Assembly: GCA_963728765.1 (NCBI GenBank)
Contig: CAVSKX010000001.1
Coordinates: 372,001-436,000 of the forward strand
DNA length: 64,000 nucleotides
Reading direction: 5' to 3'
Origin: AC-32 sp963728765
GTDB lineage: Bacteria; Actinomycetota; Thermoleophilia; Gaiellales; Gaiellaceae
This document shows, in pieces, positions 48,296 through 55,643 of this stretch (position 1 is the first letter of the stretch; each line of letters opens with the position of its first letter). A program made the translations under genes and the position numbers. Below the pieces are notes generated by a model. It saw nothing but the letters and a program-made list of their open reading frames with translations, had not been told where the DNA came from and searched no databases.

Positions 48296-49552
48296 TCAGT
48301 CTACCGCAGCAGCGGCGGGAAGCTCTTCGAGCTCCGGCTCGCGGCCGTGGTGCGCGATCGCGCGCGCGTAGAGACCGAGCGCCGGCGCGATGGCGGCCGC
48401 GCCGACCGTCAGCGCGGCGCGGATGCCCCAGACGTTGCCGACCGCGCCGAGCACCGGGCCGCCGCCCGCCTGGCCGATCGCGTTCGCCTGGCCGGTGAGC
48501 GAGATCACCGTCGCGCGCACGCTCGAGTCCGTGATCTGCTCGTTGAGCCACGTGTCGTAGAGCGGGCCCTGCATGTTGCGGCAGAAGAACACGCCGAGGA
48601 GCGCAGCGATCGCGAGCCACGTCGAGCCGGTCAGCGCGAAGAAGAGCATCGCCACGAGCTCGATCGCCGTGAACCCGAACAGGAAGTACGCCACCGTCTT
48701 GCGGCCGCCGCGCTCGACGCTCTTGATCAGACTCCCGATCGCCGCGATGTTCAGCAGCATCCCGACGAGCCAGAAGAGCCCGAACCAGACGACCGGGTCG
48801 AGGCTGCCGACCGCGGGAAGCCCCACGTCGCGAAGGAAGTGCGCCTCCTTCAGCCGGTCGAACGCCTCGCTGGAGGCGCCCATGAAGACCTCGACGCCGG
48901 CCAGCAGCACGATCACCGGCGCGGCCCAGGCGAACCGCGCTCCAGCCATGGCGGTCGTGCGCAGCTCGACGAGTGCCGAAGCGCGCTCCTCGCGCGGACG
49001 CCGCCGGAATCCGGTCTCGGACATGAAGAGGATGCACCCGAGCCCGCAGAGGATCGTGAACACGCCGCCGAGGATCACACCCGCCCGCAGCGACTGCGTG
49101 CCGACCGCGACCTGGAGCACGAGGCCGACGACGGCGCCGGCCTGCCCCCAGCGCGCCGCGCGCAGGAAGATCGGGCCCACCTTGTCGGCACCGACCTCGT
49201 CCGCGATCCAGGCCTGCTCGGCGCCGCTCGTGAAGGTGTACGCGAGCCCCCAGGCGGCCCAAAGCGCGATGATCAGCCACGGCGCCGAGACCAGGCCGAC
49301 GGCGAGCCACGCCAGGCCCATGCCGAGGTAGCCGATCACGAGCGAAAGCCGCCTGCTGTAGGTGTCGGCCACGACACCGGTCGGCACCTCGAAGAGGAAG
49401 ACCGCGGCCTCCATCGCCGTCCCCATCAGCACCAGCTGGAGCGGCGAGAGGTGCAGCTCGCTCACGAGGTAGACGGCCATCACGACCCACGTGGGCATGT
49501 AGCCGCCGAAGCTGAGGCCGTAGTAGACCGTGGTGGGGCGCAGGCGTCTCAT
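48296..49552 (-). CDS. Major facilitator superfamily transporter
   Basis: A 418-residue, 12-helix carrier. It starts RRLRPTTVYYGLSFGGYMPT; the loop 2-3 motif is FEVPTGVVADTYSRRLSLVI; the central cytoplasmic loop carries FRRRPREERASALVEL; helices such as FGLFWLVGMLLNIAAIG and AIELVAMLFFALTGSTWL follow. Similar to uncharacterised drug-export-like MFS proteins. The ATG overlaps the stop of a GNAT fragment (ATGA), in an operon with GNAT and ABC export genes. Confidence 0.88.
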   Translation of the reverse strand: MRRLRPTTVYYGLSFGGYMPTWVVMAVYLVSELHLSPLQLVLMGTAMEAAVFLFEVPTGVVADTYSRRLSLVIGYLGMGLAWLAVGLVSAPWLIIALWAAWGLAYTFTSGAEQAWIADEVGADKVGPIFLRAARWGQAGAVVGLVLQVAVGTQSLRAGVILGGVFTILCGLGCILFMSETGFRRRPREERASALVELRTTAMAGARFAWAAPVIVLLAGVEVFMGASSEAFDRLKEAHFLRDVGLPAVGSLDPVVWFGLFWLVGMLLNIAAIGSLIKSVERGGRKTVAYFLFGFTAIELVAMLFFALTGSTWLAIAALLGVFFCRNMQGPLYDTWLNEQITDSSVRATVISLTGQANAIGQAGGGPVLGAVGNVWGIRAALTVGAAAIAPALGLYARAIAHHGREPELEELPAAAAVD

Positions 49553-49746
49553 CGCGGGAGCGGAAGCCGGCCGCGGACGCGGATCGCGACCGAGCGGGTC
49601 TCGTAGCCGAGGCGCTCGAAGTCCCGACACGCCTCCAGCGCGAGCTCAGCGACCGTCTGCGCCCGCTCGTTCGGCACCGCGGCGATTCGCACGCGGCGCC
49701 AGGCATGGAGGTCGGCGTCGCTCTCGGCGCGCCGGACGGCGATCAC
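49549..49746 (-). CDS. Short GNAT-like remnant
   Basis: A 65-residue reading frame from GTG 49746: VIAVRRAESDADLHAWRRVR, IAAVPNERAQTVAEL, then ACRDFERLGYETRSVAIRVR. The first half resembles the N-terminal strand and helices of a GNAT acetyltransferase and the end resembles the C-terminal strand, while the acetyl-CoA-binding middle is missing. It overlaps the upstream GNAT stop (GTGA) and the MFS start (ATGA), so it remains translated or is needed for coupling. Probably an internally deleted acetyltransferase. Confidence 0.55.
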   Translation of the reverse strand: MIAVRRAESDADLHAWRRVRIAAVPNERAQTVAELALEACRDFERLGYETRSVAIRVRGRLPLPR

Positions 49747-50576
49747 GATACGCTCGCGCTTACGACGACCACGGGCGGCAGAGGCCGGTAGCCCAGGCGC
49801 TCGTTGACGGCCCGCATAGCGGCGTTGCCCTCGACCATGTCGCTGACCAGTTCCGAGTAGCCGTTGTCGGCGGCCCAGCGGATCTGCGCCTTCTTCAGCG
49901 CCGTCGCGAGCCCGCGGCGCCGGTGACTGCGGCGCACGGCGGTGAGCCCATGCTCTAGCCGGTGCGGGAGGCCCGTCTCGTAGAGGCGCGCATACCCCAC
50001 GACCGAGCCGTCGTCGAGCGCGACAAAGCCGACCGACGCCTGGTGCTTCTCCTTCTCCAGCCACTCGTCGTACGGCGGCGCCTCGCCCGGTAGCGGCACG
50101 TGGATCTCGGGGATCGTCTCGACGCAGAGCTCGTAGACCCCGCGCAGGTGCTCGTTGCGGAGCTCTGAGATCCCGGCCGCGATCTCACCGTCGCCCGGCG
50201 CCAGCTCGCGCAGCACGTTCACCTCGCGCGTGACCTCGGTGAACCCCCGCTTGGCGACGAACGCCCGCGACGCCGAGTCACTGACCTTCCCCCAGACGCT
50301 CTCCCGCCCGAGCGTCCTCGTTTCCGCACGCACCGCGTCCAGCAGCGCCGAGCCGACTCCACGGCCGCGCACGTCGGGGTGGACGCGCACCATTCCGAAA
50401 GCGCTGCCCGCGACGCTCGACGGCCCGACGAACGCGAAGCCACCGTCGCCGTGCAGGAAGCTCCTGCCGTTGCCGCTCGCCGCCTCCTCGGCCCTGAGCA
50501 CGCGGTCGGGCTCGACCGCGTTGTAGATCTCGGCGCAGCGCTCGAAGTCCGCGCGCGTCTCGGCGACACGGATCAT
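49743..50576 (-). CDS. Tandem-domain GNAT N-acetyltransferase
   Basis: A 277-residue protein with two GNAT folds. Domain 1 (1-130) has GMVRVHPDVRGRGVGSALLD, an acetyl-CoA-binding V/I-x-P-x-x-R-G-x-G-x-G/A motif. Domain 2 (about 140-277) has LTAVRRSHRRRGLATALKKA and NAAMRAVNERLGYRPL. Such double-GNAT proteins are common in actinobacteria; substrates are unknown. Its ATG overlaps the permease stop (ATGA). Confidence 0.88.
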   Translation of the reverse strand: MIRVAETRADFERCAEIYNAVEPDRVLRAEEAASGNGRSFLHGDGGFAFVGPSSVAGSAFGMVRVHPDVRGRGVGSALLDAVRAETRTLGRESVWGKVSDSASRAFVAKRGFTEVTREVNVLRELAPGDGEIAAGISELRNEHLRGVYELCVETIPEIHVPLPGEAPPYDEWLEKEKHQASVGFVALDDGSVVGYARLYETGLPHRLEHGLTAVRRSHRRRGLATALKKAQIRWAADNGYSELVSDMVEGNAAMRAVNERLGYRPLPPVVVVSASVS

Positions 50577-51406
50577 CCCGAACGCTTCAGCTTCCCGTGC
50601 TTCTTCGCGTACCGCTCGCCGGTGCGGAAGATGAACAGGCCGAGCGGCACGGAGACCGCGCCGATCGCGAGCAGCGCCCAGATCTCGGTCGTGAGGTCGG
50701 TCAGGCCGGCGCCGTCCAGGATCGCGGCGCGGCAGCCGCGCAACGCGTAGGTCGCCGGCGAGATGGTCGCGATCGCCTGCATCCAGCCCGGCAGCACCGA
50801 GACCGGGTAGTAGACGCCCGAGACCACGAGCAGCAGGCCTTGCGCGACAAAGCCGAGCTGTGTGCCCTTCTCCGGCGAGATCAGGGGCAGGACCGCGGTC
50901 ATCATCCCGATCCCGATGAAGGAGATCGAGGCGATCATCAGCAGCACGACCGCGGCCACGTAGTTCGCGTCCGGGAGGTGCAGGCTGAAGAACGCCGCGA
51001 CGACGCCGAACAGCAGCACCGCCCGCACGACGCCGTAGCCGATCGCGAACAGGCCCATCCCGAGCAGGTGCACCGGCCGCGAGAGCGGCGCCATGAAGGT
51101 GTACTCGATCGTCCCCTCCCAGCGCTCCCAGGCGACGGTCTCCGTGAGGATCTCGAAGATGATCCCGAGATAGGCCCAGATCACCGCGCCGACGAGCAGG
51201 ATCGTCGTGACCTGGTCGACGTCGATCTTGCCGCCCATCGCCGGGATGCCCTTGGCGATGAAGACGATCGTGAGCGTGTTCGCGACCGTCCAGAGGAAGA
51301 ACGCGACGTCCCACCAGATGTAGCGCTTGACGAGGTAGATGTTGCGCTCGATCACGCCGCCGAGCCCGACGAGCTCGTGGCGCAGCGCCAAACTCATCGT
51401 TCTCAT
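50573..51406 (-). CDS. ABC-2 type transporter permease
   Basis: A 277-residue six-helix permease that forms an exporter with the ATPase encoded upstream. Membrane segments include RYIWWDVAFFLWTVANTLTI, TTILLVGAVIWAYLGIIFEI, VRAVLLFGVVAAFFSL, AAVVLLMIASISFIGIGMMT, GLLLVVSGVYYPVSVLPGWM and ALLAIGAVSVPLGLFIF. The YYPVSVLPGWMQAIATISPA segment is the typical ABC-2 motif. The ATG at 51406 has GGAG 8 nt upstream; an earlier in-frame start exists but overlaps the spacer. Confidence 0.88.
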   Translation of the reverse strand: MRTMSLALRHELVGLGGVIERNIYLVKRYIWWDVAFFLWTVANTLTIVFIAKGIPAMGGKIDVDQVTTILLVGAVIWAYLGIIFEILTETVAWERWEGTIEYTFMAPLSRPVHLLGMGLFAIGYGVVRAVLLFGVVAAFFSLHLPDANYVAAVVLLMIASISFIGIGMMTAVLPLISPEKGTQLGFVAQGLLLVVSGVYYPVSVLPGWMQAIATISPATYALRGCRAAILDGAGLTDLTTEIWALLAIGAVSVPLGLFIFRTGERYAKKHGKLKRSG

Positions 51407-51482
51407 CGCGGCTGCTCCATTTCGATCGCTTCTGGACGGCGGCGCATACGGATGCACGGGCAAGCCCGCGCATCCTGAGATC

Positions 51483-51500
51483 GGCATCGCAAGCGACGCC
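51483..51500 (-). repeat. 18-bp hairpin repeat, copy 2
   Basis: GGCATCGCAAGCGACGCC (plus strand) is the exact reverse complement of 6625-6642. It lies in the 97-bp spacer between the ATPase and permease genes, just downstream of another hairpin with arms GGATGC/GCATCC and the same CAAG loop (about 51450-51475). Confidence 0.5.
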
Positions 51501-51503
51501 TCA

Positions 51504-52298
51504 TTAGTCGTCACCTCCGTCGCCGTCGCCGTCGCCGTTCTCGAAGGCGTGGCCGCTGGCGGCGAAGAACGCCTCCTCCAGGGTCTCCGAGTCGTAGCGT
51601 CGCTTCAGCTGGTCGGCCGGCTCGAGGCAGAGCAGCTCGCCGCCGTCGAGGATCCCGACGCGGTCGGCGAGGGTCTCGGCCTCGGCCAGGTCGTGCGTGC
51701 AGAGCAGGACGGTCGCGTCGTGCTCGGCGCGCACCTCGCGGATGAACTCCTGCACCTCCTGCTTCGAGCGCGGGTCGAGGCCGGTCGTCGGCTCGTCCAG
51801 CAGCAGCAGGATCGGCGCGGTCAACAGCGCGCGGGCCAGCGCGACCTTCTGCTGCATCCCGCGCGAGAGGTTCTCCATCGGCTCGTCGCGGCGGTCCGGG
51901 GGGAAGCCGACCCGCGTCAGGATCTCCGGGATCTTGTCCTTGGTCTCGTGCGGCCGCAGGCCGTAGAAGCGCGCTGCGTAACTCAGGTTCTCGACCGCGC
52001 TCATCTTCTTGAAGAAGCTCGCCTCGACCGACACGCGGTTGACCAGCCGCCTAACGGCGCGCGTGTCCTTGAAGGCGTCGTGCCCGAAGACCGTCGCCGT
52101 GCCGCCGTCCGGGAGCAGCAACGTCGACAGCAGCCGGACCAGGGTCGACTTGCCCGAGCCGTTCGGCCCCAGGATTGCGACGCACTCGCCGCGCTCGATC
52201 TCGAAGTCGACGTTCTTCAGCGCGGCCACGCGGCGCTTGCCACGGCCGTCGCGGCGGGTGAACTCCTTGCGCAGGTTGTGGACTTCGAGGGCGTTCAT
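51504..52298 (-). CDS. ABC exporter ATP-binding protein
   Basis: A 264-residue ATPase. Walker A GPNGSGKST, Q-loop region VSVEASFFKKMSAVENL, signature LSRGMQQKVALARAL, Walker B ILLLLDEPTTGLDPRS, and switch His in LLCTHDLAEAETL. Ends with an acidic Gly/Asp tail. The start at 52298 (MNALEVHNLRKEFTRRDGRG) has GGAG upstream. First gene of the minus-strand operon ATPase, permease, GNAT, GNAT remnant, MFS. Confidence 0.92.
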   Translation of the reverse strand: MNALEVHNLRKEFTRRDGRGKRRVAALKNVDFEIERGECVAILGPNGSGKSTLVRLLSTLLLPDGGTATVFGHDAFKDTRAVRRLVNRVSVEASFFKKMSAVENLSYAARFYGLRPHETKDKIPEILTRVGFPPDRRDEPMENLSRGMQQKVALARALLTAPILLLLDEPTTGLDPRSKQEVQEFIREVRAEHDATVLLCTHDLAEAETLADRVGILDGGELLCLEPADQLKRRYDSETLEEAFFAASGHAFENGDGDGDGGDD

Positions 52299-52479
52299 GT
52301 GCTGCTCCAACTCGACGGGACACGGACAGGGCGCACCTGCCTCAGGAGGCGGTGCGCGCAGAAACCGGAGTCAGCCGAGGAGCAACATCGCCGACCGAGG
52401 GTACCTGGGGCCTTCGCGGACGGCAAGCTGCCGGGCTACACCGTCGCGCCGCCGCTGCCGATAGAGCAAGCGAGCCGCC

Positions 52480-53283
52480 GTGACATACGACGAGACCTGG
52501 GACGACGCTCCAACCCGCAGGCTGCCCCTCGCGGCAATCGCGGTCGTCGTCGCGCTGGGCGCGCTCCTGACCTCGAGCTACGTGCTCCACCGTCAGTCAC
52601 AGGTGCTCGGCTCGGAACGGTCCGCCCGGAGGGCCGAGATCGGCCGGCTGCAGAAGCAGGTCACGCTGCTCCAGTCGCGCGGCGCGGCGCTCGCCGGGCG
52701 AGTCGGGTCGGCCGAGAAGACGTTGCAGCGGCGGGACCGCGGGATTGCGCCGCTCGCCTCGCGGGTCCTCAAGAGCGTGTTCACGGTCGAAACCGAGCGT
52801 GGCCTCGGCAGCGGCTTCATCGCCTGGCGCGACAGCGACGCGAGCTACCTGCTGACCGCGAACCACGTGGTCGAGGGCCAGATCACCGGCGCCGTGACGG
52901 TCTCGCGCAAGGGCGGCTCGTGGAGCGGCGAGATCGACGCAGTGGATCCAAAGCACGACCTCGCGGTGATTCGCGTCAGCGCGAACCCGGCCGGGGCGCG
53001 ACCGTTGTGGCAGGCACCTAGGACAAAGCCACCGCGTGCCGGCGACCAGCTGCTGCTTCTCGGGAGCCCGTACGGTCTCTACGGCACGGTCACCACGGGA
53101 ATCGTCAGCCGCGTGACGGGCCGCACGATTCAGACGGACGCGGCTGCGAACCCGGGCAATTCCGGCGGCCCGGCGCTCGACAAGGAGGGACACGTCGTCG
53201 GCGTGCTCGTGGCTGGCGGAGGGGAGAACATCAACTTCGCTGTCCCAATCCGCCTCGTCTGCGCCAAGCTGCGGCGCTGCTAA
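52480..53283 (+). CDS. Membrane-anchored trypsin-like serine protease
   Basis: A 267-residue protease with an N-terminal anchor (about 14-34, LPLAAIAVVVALGALLTSSY), a short coiled coil (AEIGRLQKQVTLLQSRGAAL), and a DegP/HtrA-like protease domain. The triad is His129 (LLTANHVVEG), Asp160 (PKHDLAVIRV) and Ser228 (NPGNSGGPAL). There is no PDZ domain. GTG start. It lies divergent from the ABC export operon and is followed by a terminator before glnII. Confidence 0.88.
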   Translation: MTYDETWDDAPTRRLPLAAIAVVVALGALLTSSYVLHRQSQVLGSERSARRAEIGRLQKQVTLLQSRGAALAGRVGSAEKTLQRRDRGIAPLASRVLKSVFTVETERGLGSGFIAWRDSDASYLLTANHVVEGQITGAVTVSRKGGSWSGEIDAVDPKHDLAVIRVSANPAGARPLWQAPRTKPPRAGDQLLLLGSPYGLYGTVTTGIVSRVTGRTIQTDAAANPGNSGGPALDKEGHVVGVLVAGGGENINFAVPIRLVCAKLRRC

Positions 53284-53363
53284 GAGCCGTCCTGGACGGC
53301 GTCCGCATCTTCCGCTAGGTTCTGAACCAGCGCTCGCCGCCGAAGGTGCGCGCAGAGGCATTG

Positions 53364-53400
53364 GGGCCTCACGACCAAGAGTCGTGGGCCCTTTTTTGTT
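53364..53400 (+). terminator. Intrinsic terminator between the protease gene and glnII
   Basis: GGGCCTCACGAC pairs with GTCGTGGGCCC (one bulged T), followed by TTTTTT. It ends about 25 bp before the glnII ATG, so it could also act as an attenuator in the glnII leader. Upstream, a bulged 8-bp hairpin, CGCT-A-GGTT with AACCAGCG, lies within 53312-53335. Confidence 0.85.
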
Positions 53401-53423
53401 GGTCCGAGACAGGAGGAACCAGA

Positions 53424-54467
53424 ATGAAGTTCAAGCTCGAGTACATCTGGCTGGACGGCTACGAGCCCGTTCCGAATCTGCGCAGCAAGACGAAACTCGT
53501 CGACTTCGACACGGAGCCGACACTCGACTTGCTGCCGCTCTGGAACTTCGACGGCAGCTCGACCCGCCAGGCGGACGGCTCGAGCTCGGACTGCTTCCTC
53601 CAGCCGGTCGCGCTCTTCCCCGACCCCGCGCGCAACCGCGCCTACCTCGTCATGTGCGAGGTGCTGCTTCCCGACGGGACGCCTCATCCGTCGAACAGCC
53701 GGGCCGCGATCCCGGAGGACGCCGACGCCTGGTTCGGCTTCGAGCAGGAGTACTTCCTCTACAAGGACGGCTCGCCGCTCGGGTTCCCGAAGGAGGGCTT
53801 CCCCTCGCCGCAGGGCGAGTACTACACCGGCGTCGGCTTCAAGAACGTCGGGGACGTCGCGCGGCTGATCGTCGACGAGCACATCGACCTCTGCACCGGG
53901 GCCGGTATCGCGATCGAGGGCGTGAACGCGGAGGTCGCGAAGGGGCAGTGGGAGTTCCAGATCTTCGGCAAGGGCGCGAAGCGAGCGGCCGACGAGCTCT
54001 GGATCGCGCGGTATCTGATGCTCCGCCTCTGCGAGCGGTACGGCGTCGACGTCAACTTCCATCCGAAGCCGCTCGGGGCGGAGGTCGACTGGAACGGCTC
54101 GGGGCTGCACACGAACTTCTCGACGAAGCACATGCGCGAGATCGGCGGCGAGGAGTACTTCACCGCGCTGATGAGCGCGTTCTCGGAGGCGCGCGCCGAG
54201 CACATCGCGTGCTACGGCCCCGAGAACGACCTGCGCCTGACCGGCCTCCACGAGACTGCGGCCATCGACGAGTTCACGTTCGGGATTGCGGATCGCGGCG
54301 CTTCGGTCCGCATCCCGCACAGCTTCGTCAAGAGCGGCCATCGTGGCTACCTCGAAGATCGGCGGCCGAACTCGATGGCCGACCCGTACCGCATCACCGG
54401 CCGCATCCTGCAGACGATCGAGTCCGTCGCCGCGCAGGCGCTGATCGAGGACGCGTTCGCGGCGTAG
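53424..54467 (+). CDS. glnII: Glutamine synthetase, type II
   Basis: Eukaryote-like GSII, 347 residues, from an ATG with GACAGGAGGAACC upstream. It starts MKFKLEYIWLDGYEPVPNLR, with WNFDGSSTRQADGSSSDCFL, DAWFGFEQEYFLY, GVNAEVAKGQWEFQIFG, DWNGSGLHTNFSTKHMR and the C-terminal RGASVRIPHSFVKSGHRGYL, EDRRPNSMADPY. GSII is known in some actinobacteria and rhizobia alongside GSI. A terminator-like hairpin immediately precedes it. Confidence 0.96.
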   Translation: MKFKLEYIWLDGYEPVPNLRSKTKLVDFDTEPTLDLLPLWNFDGSSTRQADGSSSDCFLQPVALFPDPARNRAYLVMCEVLLPDGTPHPSNSRAAIPEDADAWFGFEQEYFLYKDGSPLGFPKEGFPSPQGEYYTGVGFKNVGDVARLIVDEHIDLCTGAGIAIEGVNAEVAKGQWEFQIFGKGAKRAADELWIARYLMLRLCERYGVDVNFHPKPLGAEVDWNGSGLHTNFSTKHMREIGGEEYFTALMSAFSEARAEHIACYGPENDLRLTGLHETAAIDEFTFGIADRGASVRIPHSFVKSGHRGYLEDRRPNSMADPYRITGRILQTIESVAAQALIEDAFAA

Positions 54468-54470
54468 GCA

Positions 54471-54962
54471 ATGAGCCTGGAGATGCGCGACTTCCGACCG
54501 GACGACTGGCCGGAGGTCGCGCGGATCTTCGAGGAGGGGATCGCCACGGGCAACGCCACGTTCGAGACCGAAGTGCCGTCGTGGAAGGACTGGGACCGCG
54601 CGCACCTCGCCGGCCACCGCTTCGCCGCCGAGGACGACGGCCGCTTGGTCGGCTGGATCGCGCTTGCTCCGGTCTCGGCGCGAGGGTGCTACGAGGGCGT
54701 CGCCGAGATCAGCGTGTATGTCACCGCCGAGGCTCGCGGCCGCGGCGTGGGCTCGGAGCTGCTGGCGACGCTCGTGGAGAGCGCCGAACGCGGTGGGCTC
54801 TGGACGTTGCAGACCAGCGTGTTCCCCGAGAACGCCGCGAGCCTCGCGTTGCTCCGGCGGTTCGGCTTCCGGGTGGTCGGAACCCGGGAACGGATCGGGC
54901 GTCTGCACGGCGTCTGGCGCGACACCGTCCTGGTCGAACGACGAAGCGAGGTGGTCACGTGA
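54471..54962 (+). CDS. GNAT acetyltransferase, phosphinothricin N-acetyltransferase-like
   Basis: A 163-residue enzyme starting RDFRPDDWPEVARIFEEGIA, with the Pat/Bar-type ATGNATFETEVPSW, acetyl-CoA motif VYVTAEARGRGVGSELLATL, and LRRFGFRVVGTRERIGRLHG. The family acetylates phosphinothricin and, physiologically, methionine sulfoximine-like glutamine synthetase inhibitors. It lies 3 bp after glnII, so protecting glutamine synthetase from an inhibitor is an appealing role (inference). Confidence 0.88.
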   Translation: MSLEMRDFRPDDWPEVARIFEEGIATGNATFETEVPSWKDWDRAHLAGHRFAAEDDGRLVGWIALAPVSARGCYEGVAEISVYVTAEARGRGVGSELLATLVESAERGGLWTLQTSVFPENAASLALLRRFGFRVVGTRERIGRLHGVWRDTVLVERRSEVVT

Positions 54963-55005
54963 ACCGTGCCGAAATCGCAACAACTCATCCACACCCGTCC
55001 CGAAC

Positions 55006-55038
55006 GGCCAAGACCGGGGACAGTCCCTGGTCTTGGCC
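55006..55038 (+). promoter_or_regulatory. Hairpin in the P-II gene leader
   Basis: A perfect 10-bp stem GGCCAAGACC/GGTCTTGGCC (55006-55015, 55029-55038) encloses GGGGACAGTCCCT, which can pair again. It ends 1-2 nt before the AAAGGGA ribosome-binding site of the P-II gene, so it could be a repeat, a terminator of the acetyltransferase mRNA, or a leader. Confidence 0.55.
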
Positions 55039-55056
55039 CAAAGGGACGTGGCCGCG

Positions 55057-55413
55057 ATGAGGAAGGTCGAGGCGGTCGTCCTGCGCGAGCGGGTCGAGAT
55101 CGTGATCGACGCGGTCGAGGAACAGACCGGCCACGTCGGCGTCACCGTGGTCGAGGCCGTGGGCCACGGCCGGCAGCGCGGGATCACGCACGAGTACCGA
55201 GGGCGCGTCTTCGAGTCGCGCTTCCTGCCGAAGGCGCTGCTCACCTTCGTCGTGGCGGACGAGCTCGCTGCGGCGGTGGCCGCGATCGTCGCCGACGCCG
55301 CGCGCAGCGGCAACGAGTGCGGCGACGGTCTCGTCTGGACGACCGAGGTCGACCACGTCACCCACAACCGCACCGGGCTCCCGCTGCGTCGCGCGGAGGA
55401 GGAAGCGGCATGA
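55057..55413 (+). CDS. P-II family nitrogen regulatory protein
   Basis: A 118-residue P-II signal protein. It starts MRKVEAVVLRERVEIVIDAV. The T-loop is GHGRQRGITHEYRGRVFESR: Tyr47 matches Tyr46 of GlnB, but the uridylylation position (Tyr51 in GlnB) is Phe52. The end has VWTTEVDHVTHNRTGLPLRR with the RTG motif. So ligand binding is likely kept, while UMP modification at the usual site is not possible. The stop overlaps an ATG (ATGA) that begins a duplicated amt start. Confidence 0.88.
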   Translation: MRKVEAVVLRERVEIVIDAVEEQTGHVGVTVVEAVGHGRQRGITHEYRGRVFESRFLPKALLTFVVADELAAAVAAIVADAARSGNECGDGLVWTTEVDHVTHNRTGLPLRRAEEEAA

Positions 55414-55643
55414 AGAACTCCGACTTGCTGCTCGCCGCGAACACCCTCTGGGTCGCCCGCCGCGGGGGAACCCATGGTTCCCCCGCGAGCCCCCTCCTTC
55501 GGCACAGCGGCCGGACGACTCGTGACGAAGCTGCGGCGGGCAAAGCCCGCCTCCGCCGGCCCTTCACCCCACACCGCGACGCGAACGAGGCCGCCGCATG
55601 AAGAACTCCGACTTGCTGCTCGCCGCGAACACCCTCTGGGTCG
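55408..55643 (+). repeat. 48-bp direct repeat with 188-bp offset at the amt start
   Basis: 55408-55455 and 55596-55643 are identical and contain the first 15 codons of amt (MKNSDLLLAANTLWV). The first copy follows P-II in the normal ATGA arrangement but runs into 140 bp of other sequence and stops at 55601. That inserted sequence carries a perfect 12-bp hairpin (CGCGGGGGAACC/GGTTCCCCCGCG) and GGCGGGC-AAA-GCCCGCC. The second copy starts the intact amt gene. Confidence 0.85.

Noticed and set aside
53284..53363. Possible glutamine riboswitch (glnA RNA) before glnII
   Set aside because: CCGAAGGTGCGCG resembles the 3' strand of that riboswitch, but the conserved GGAAGTAGG segment and a matching 5' strand are absent. 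I keep only the terminator.
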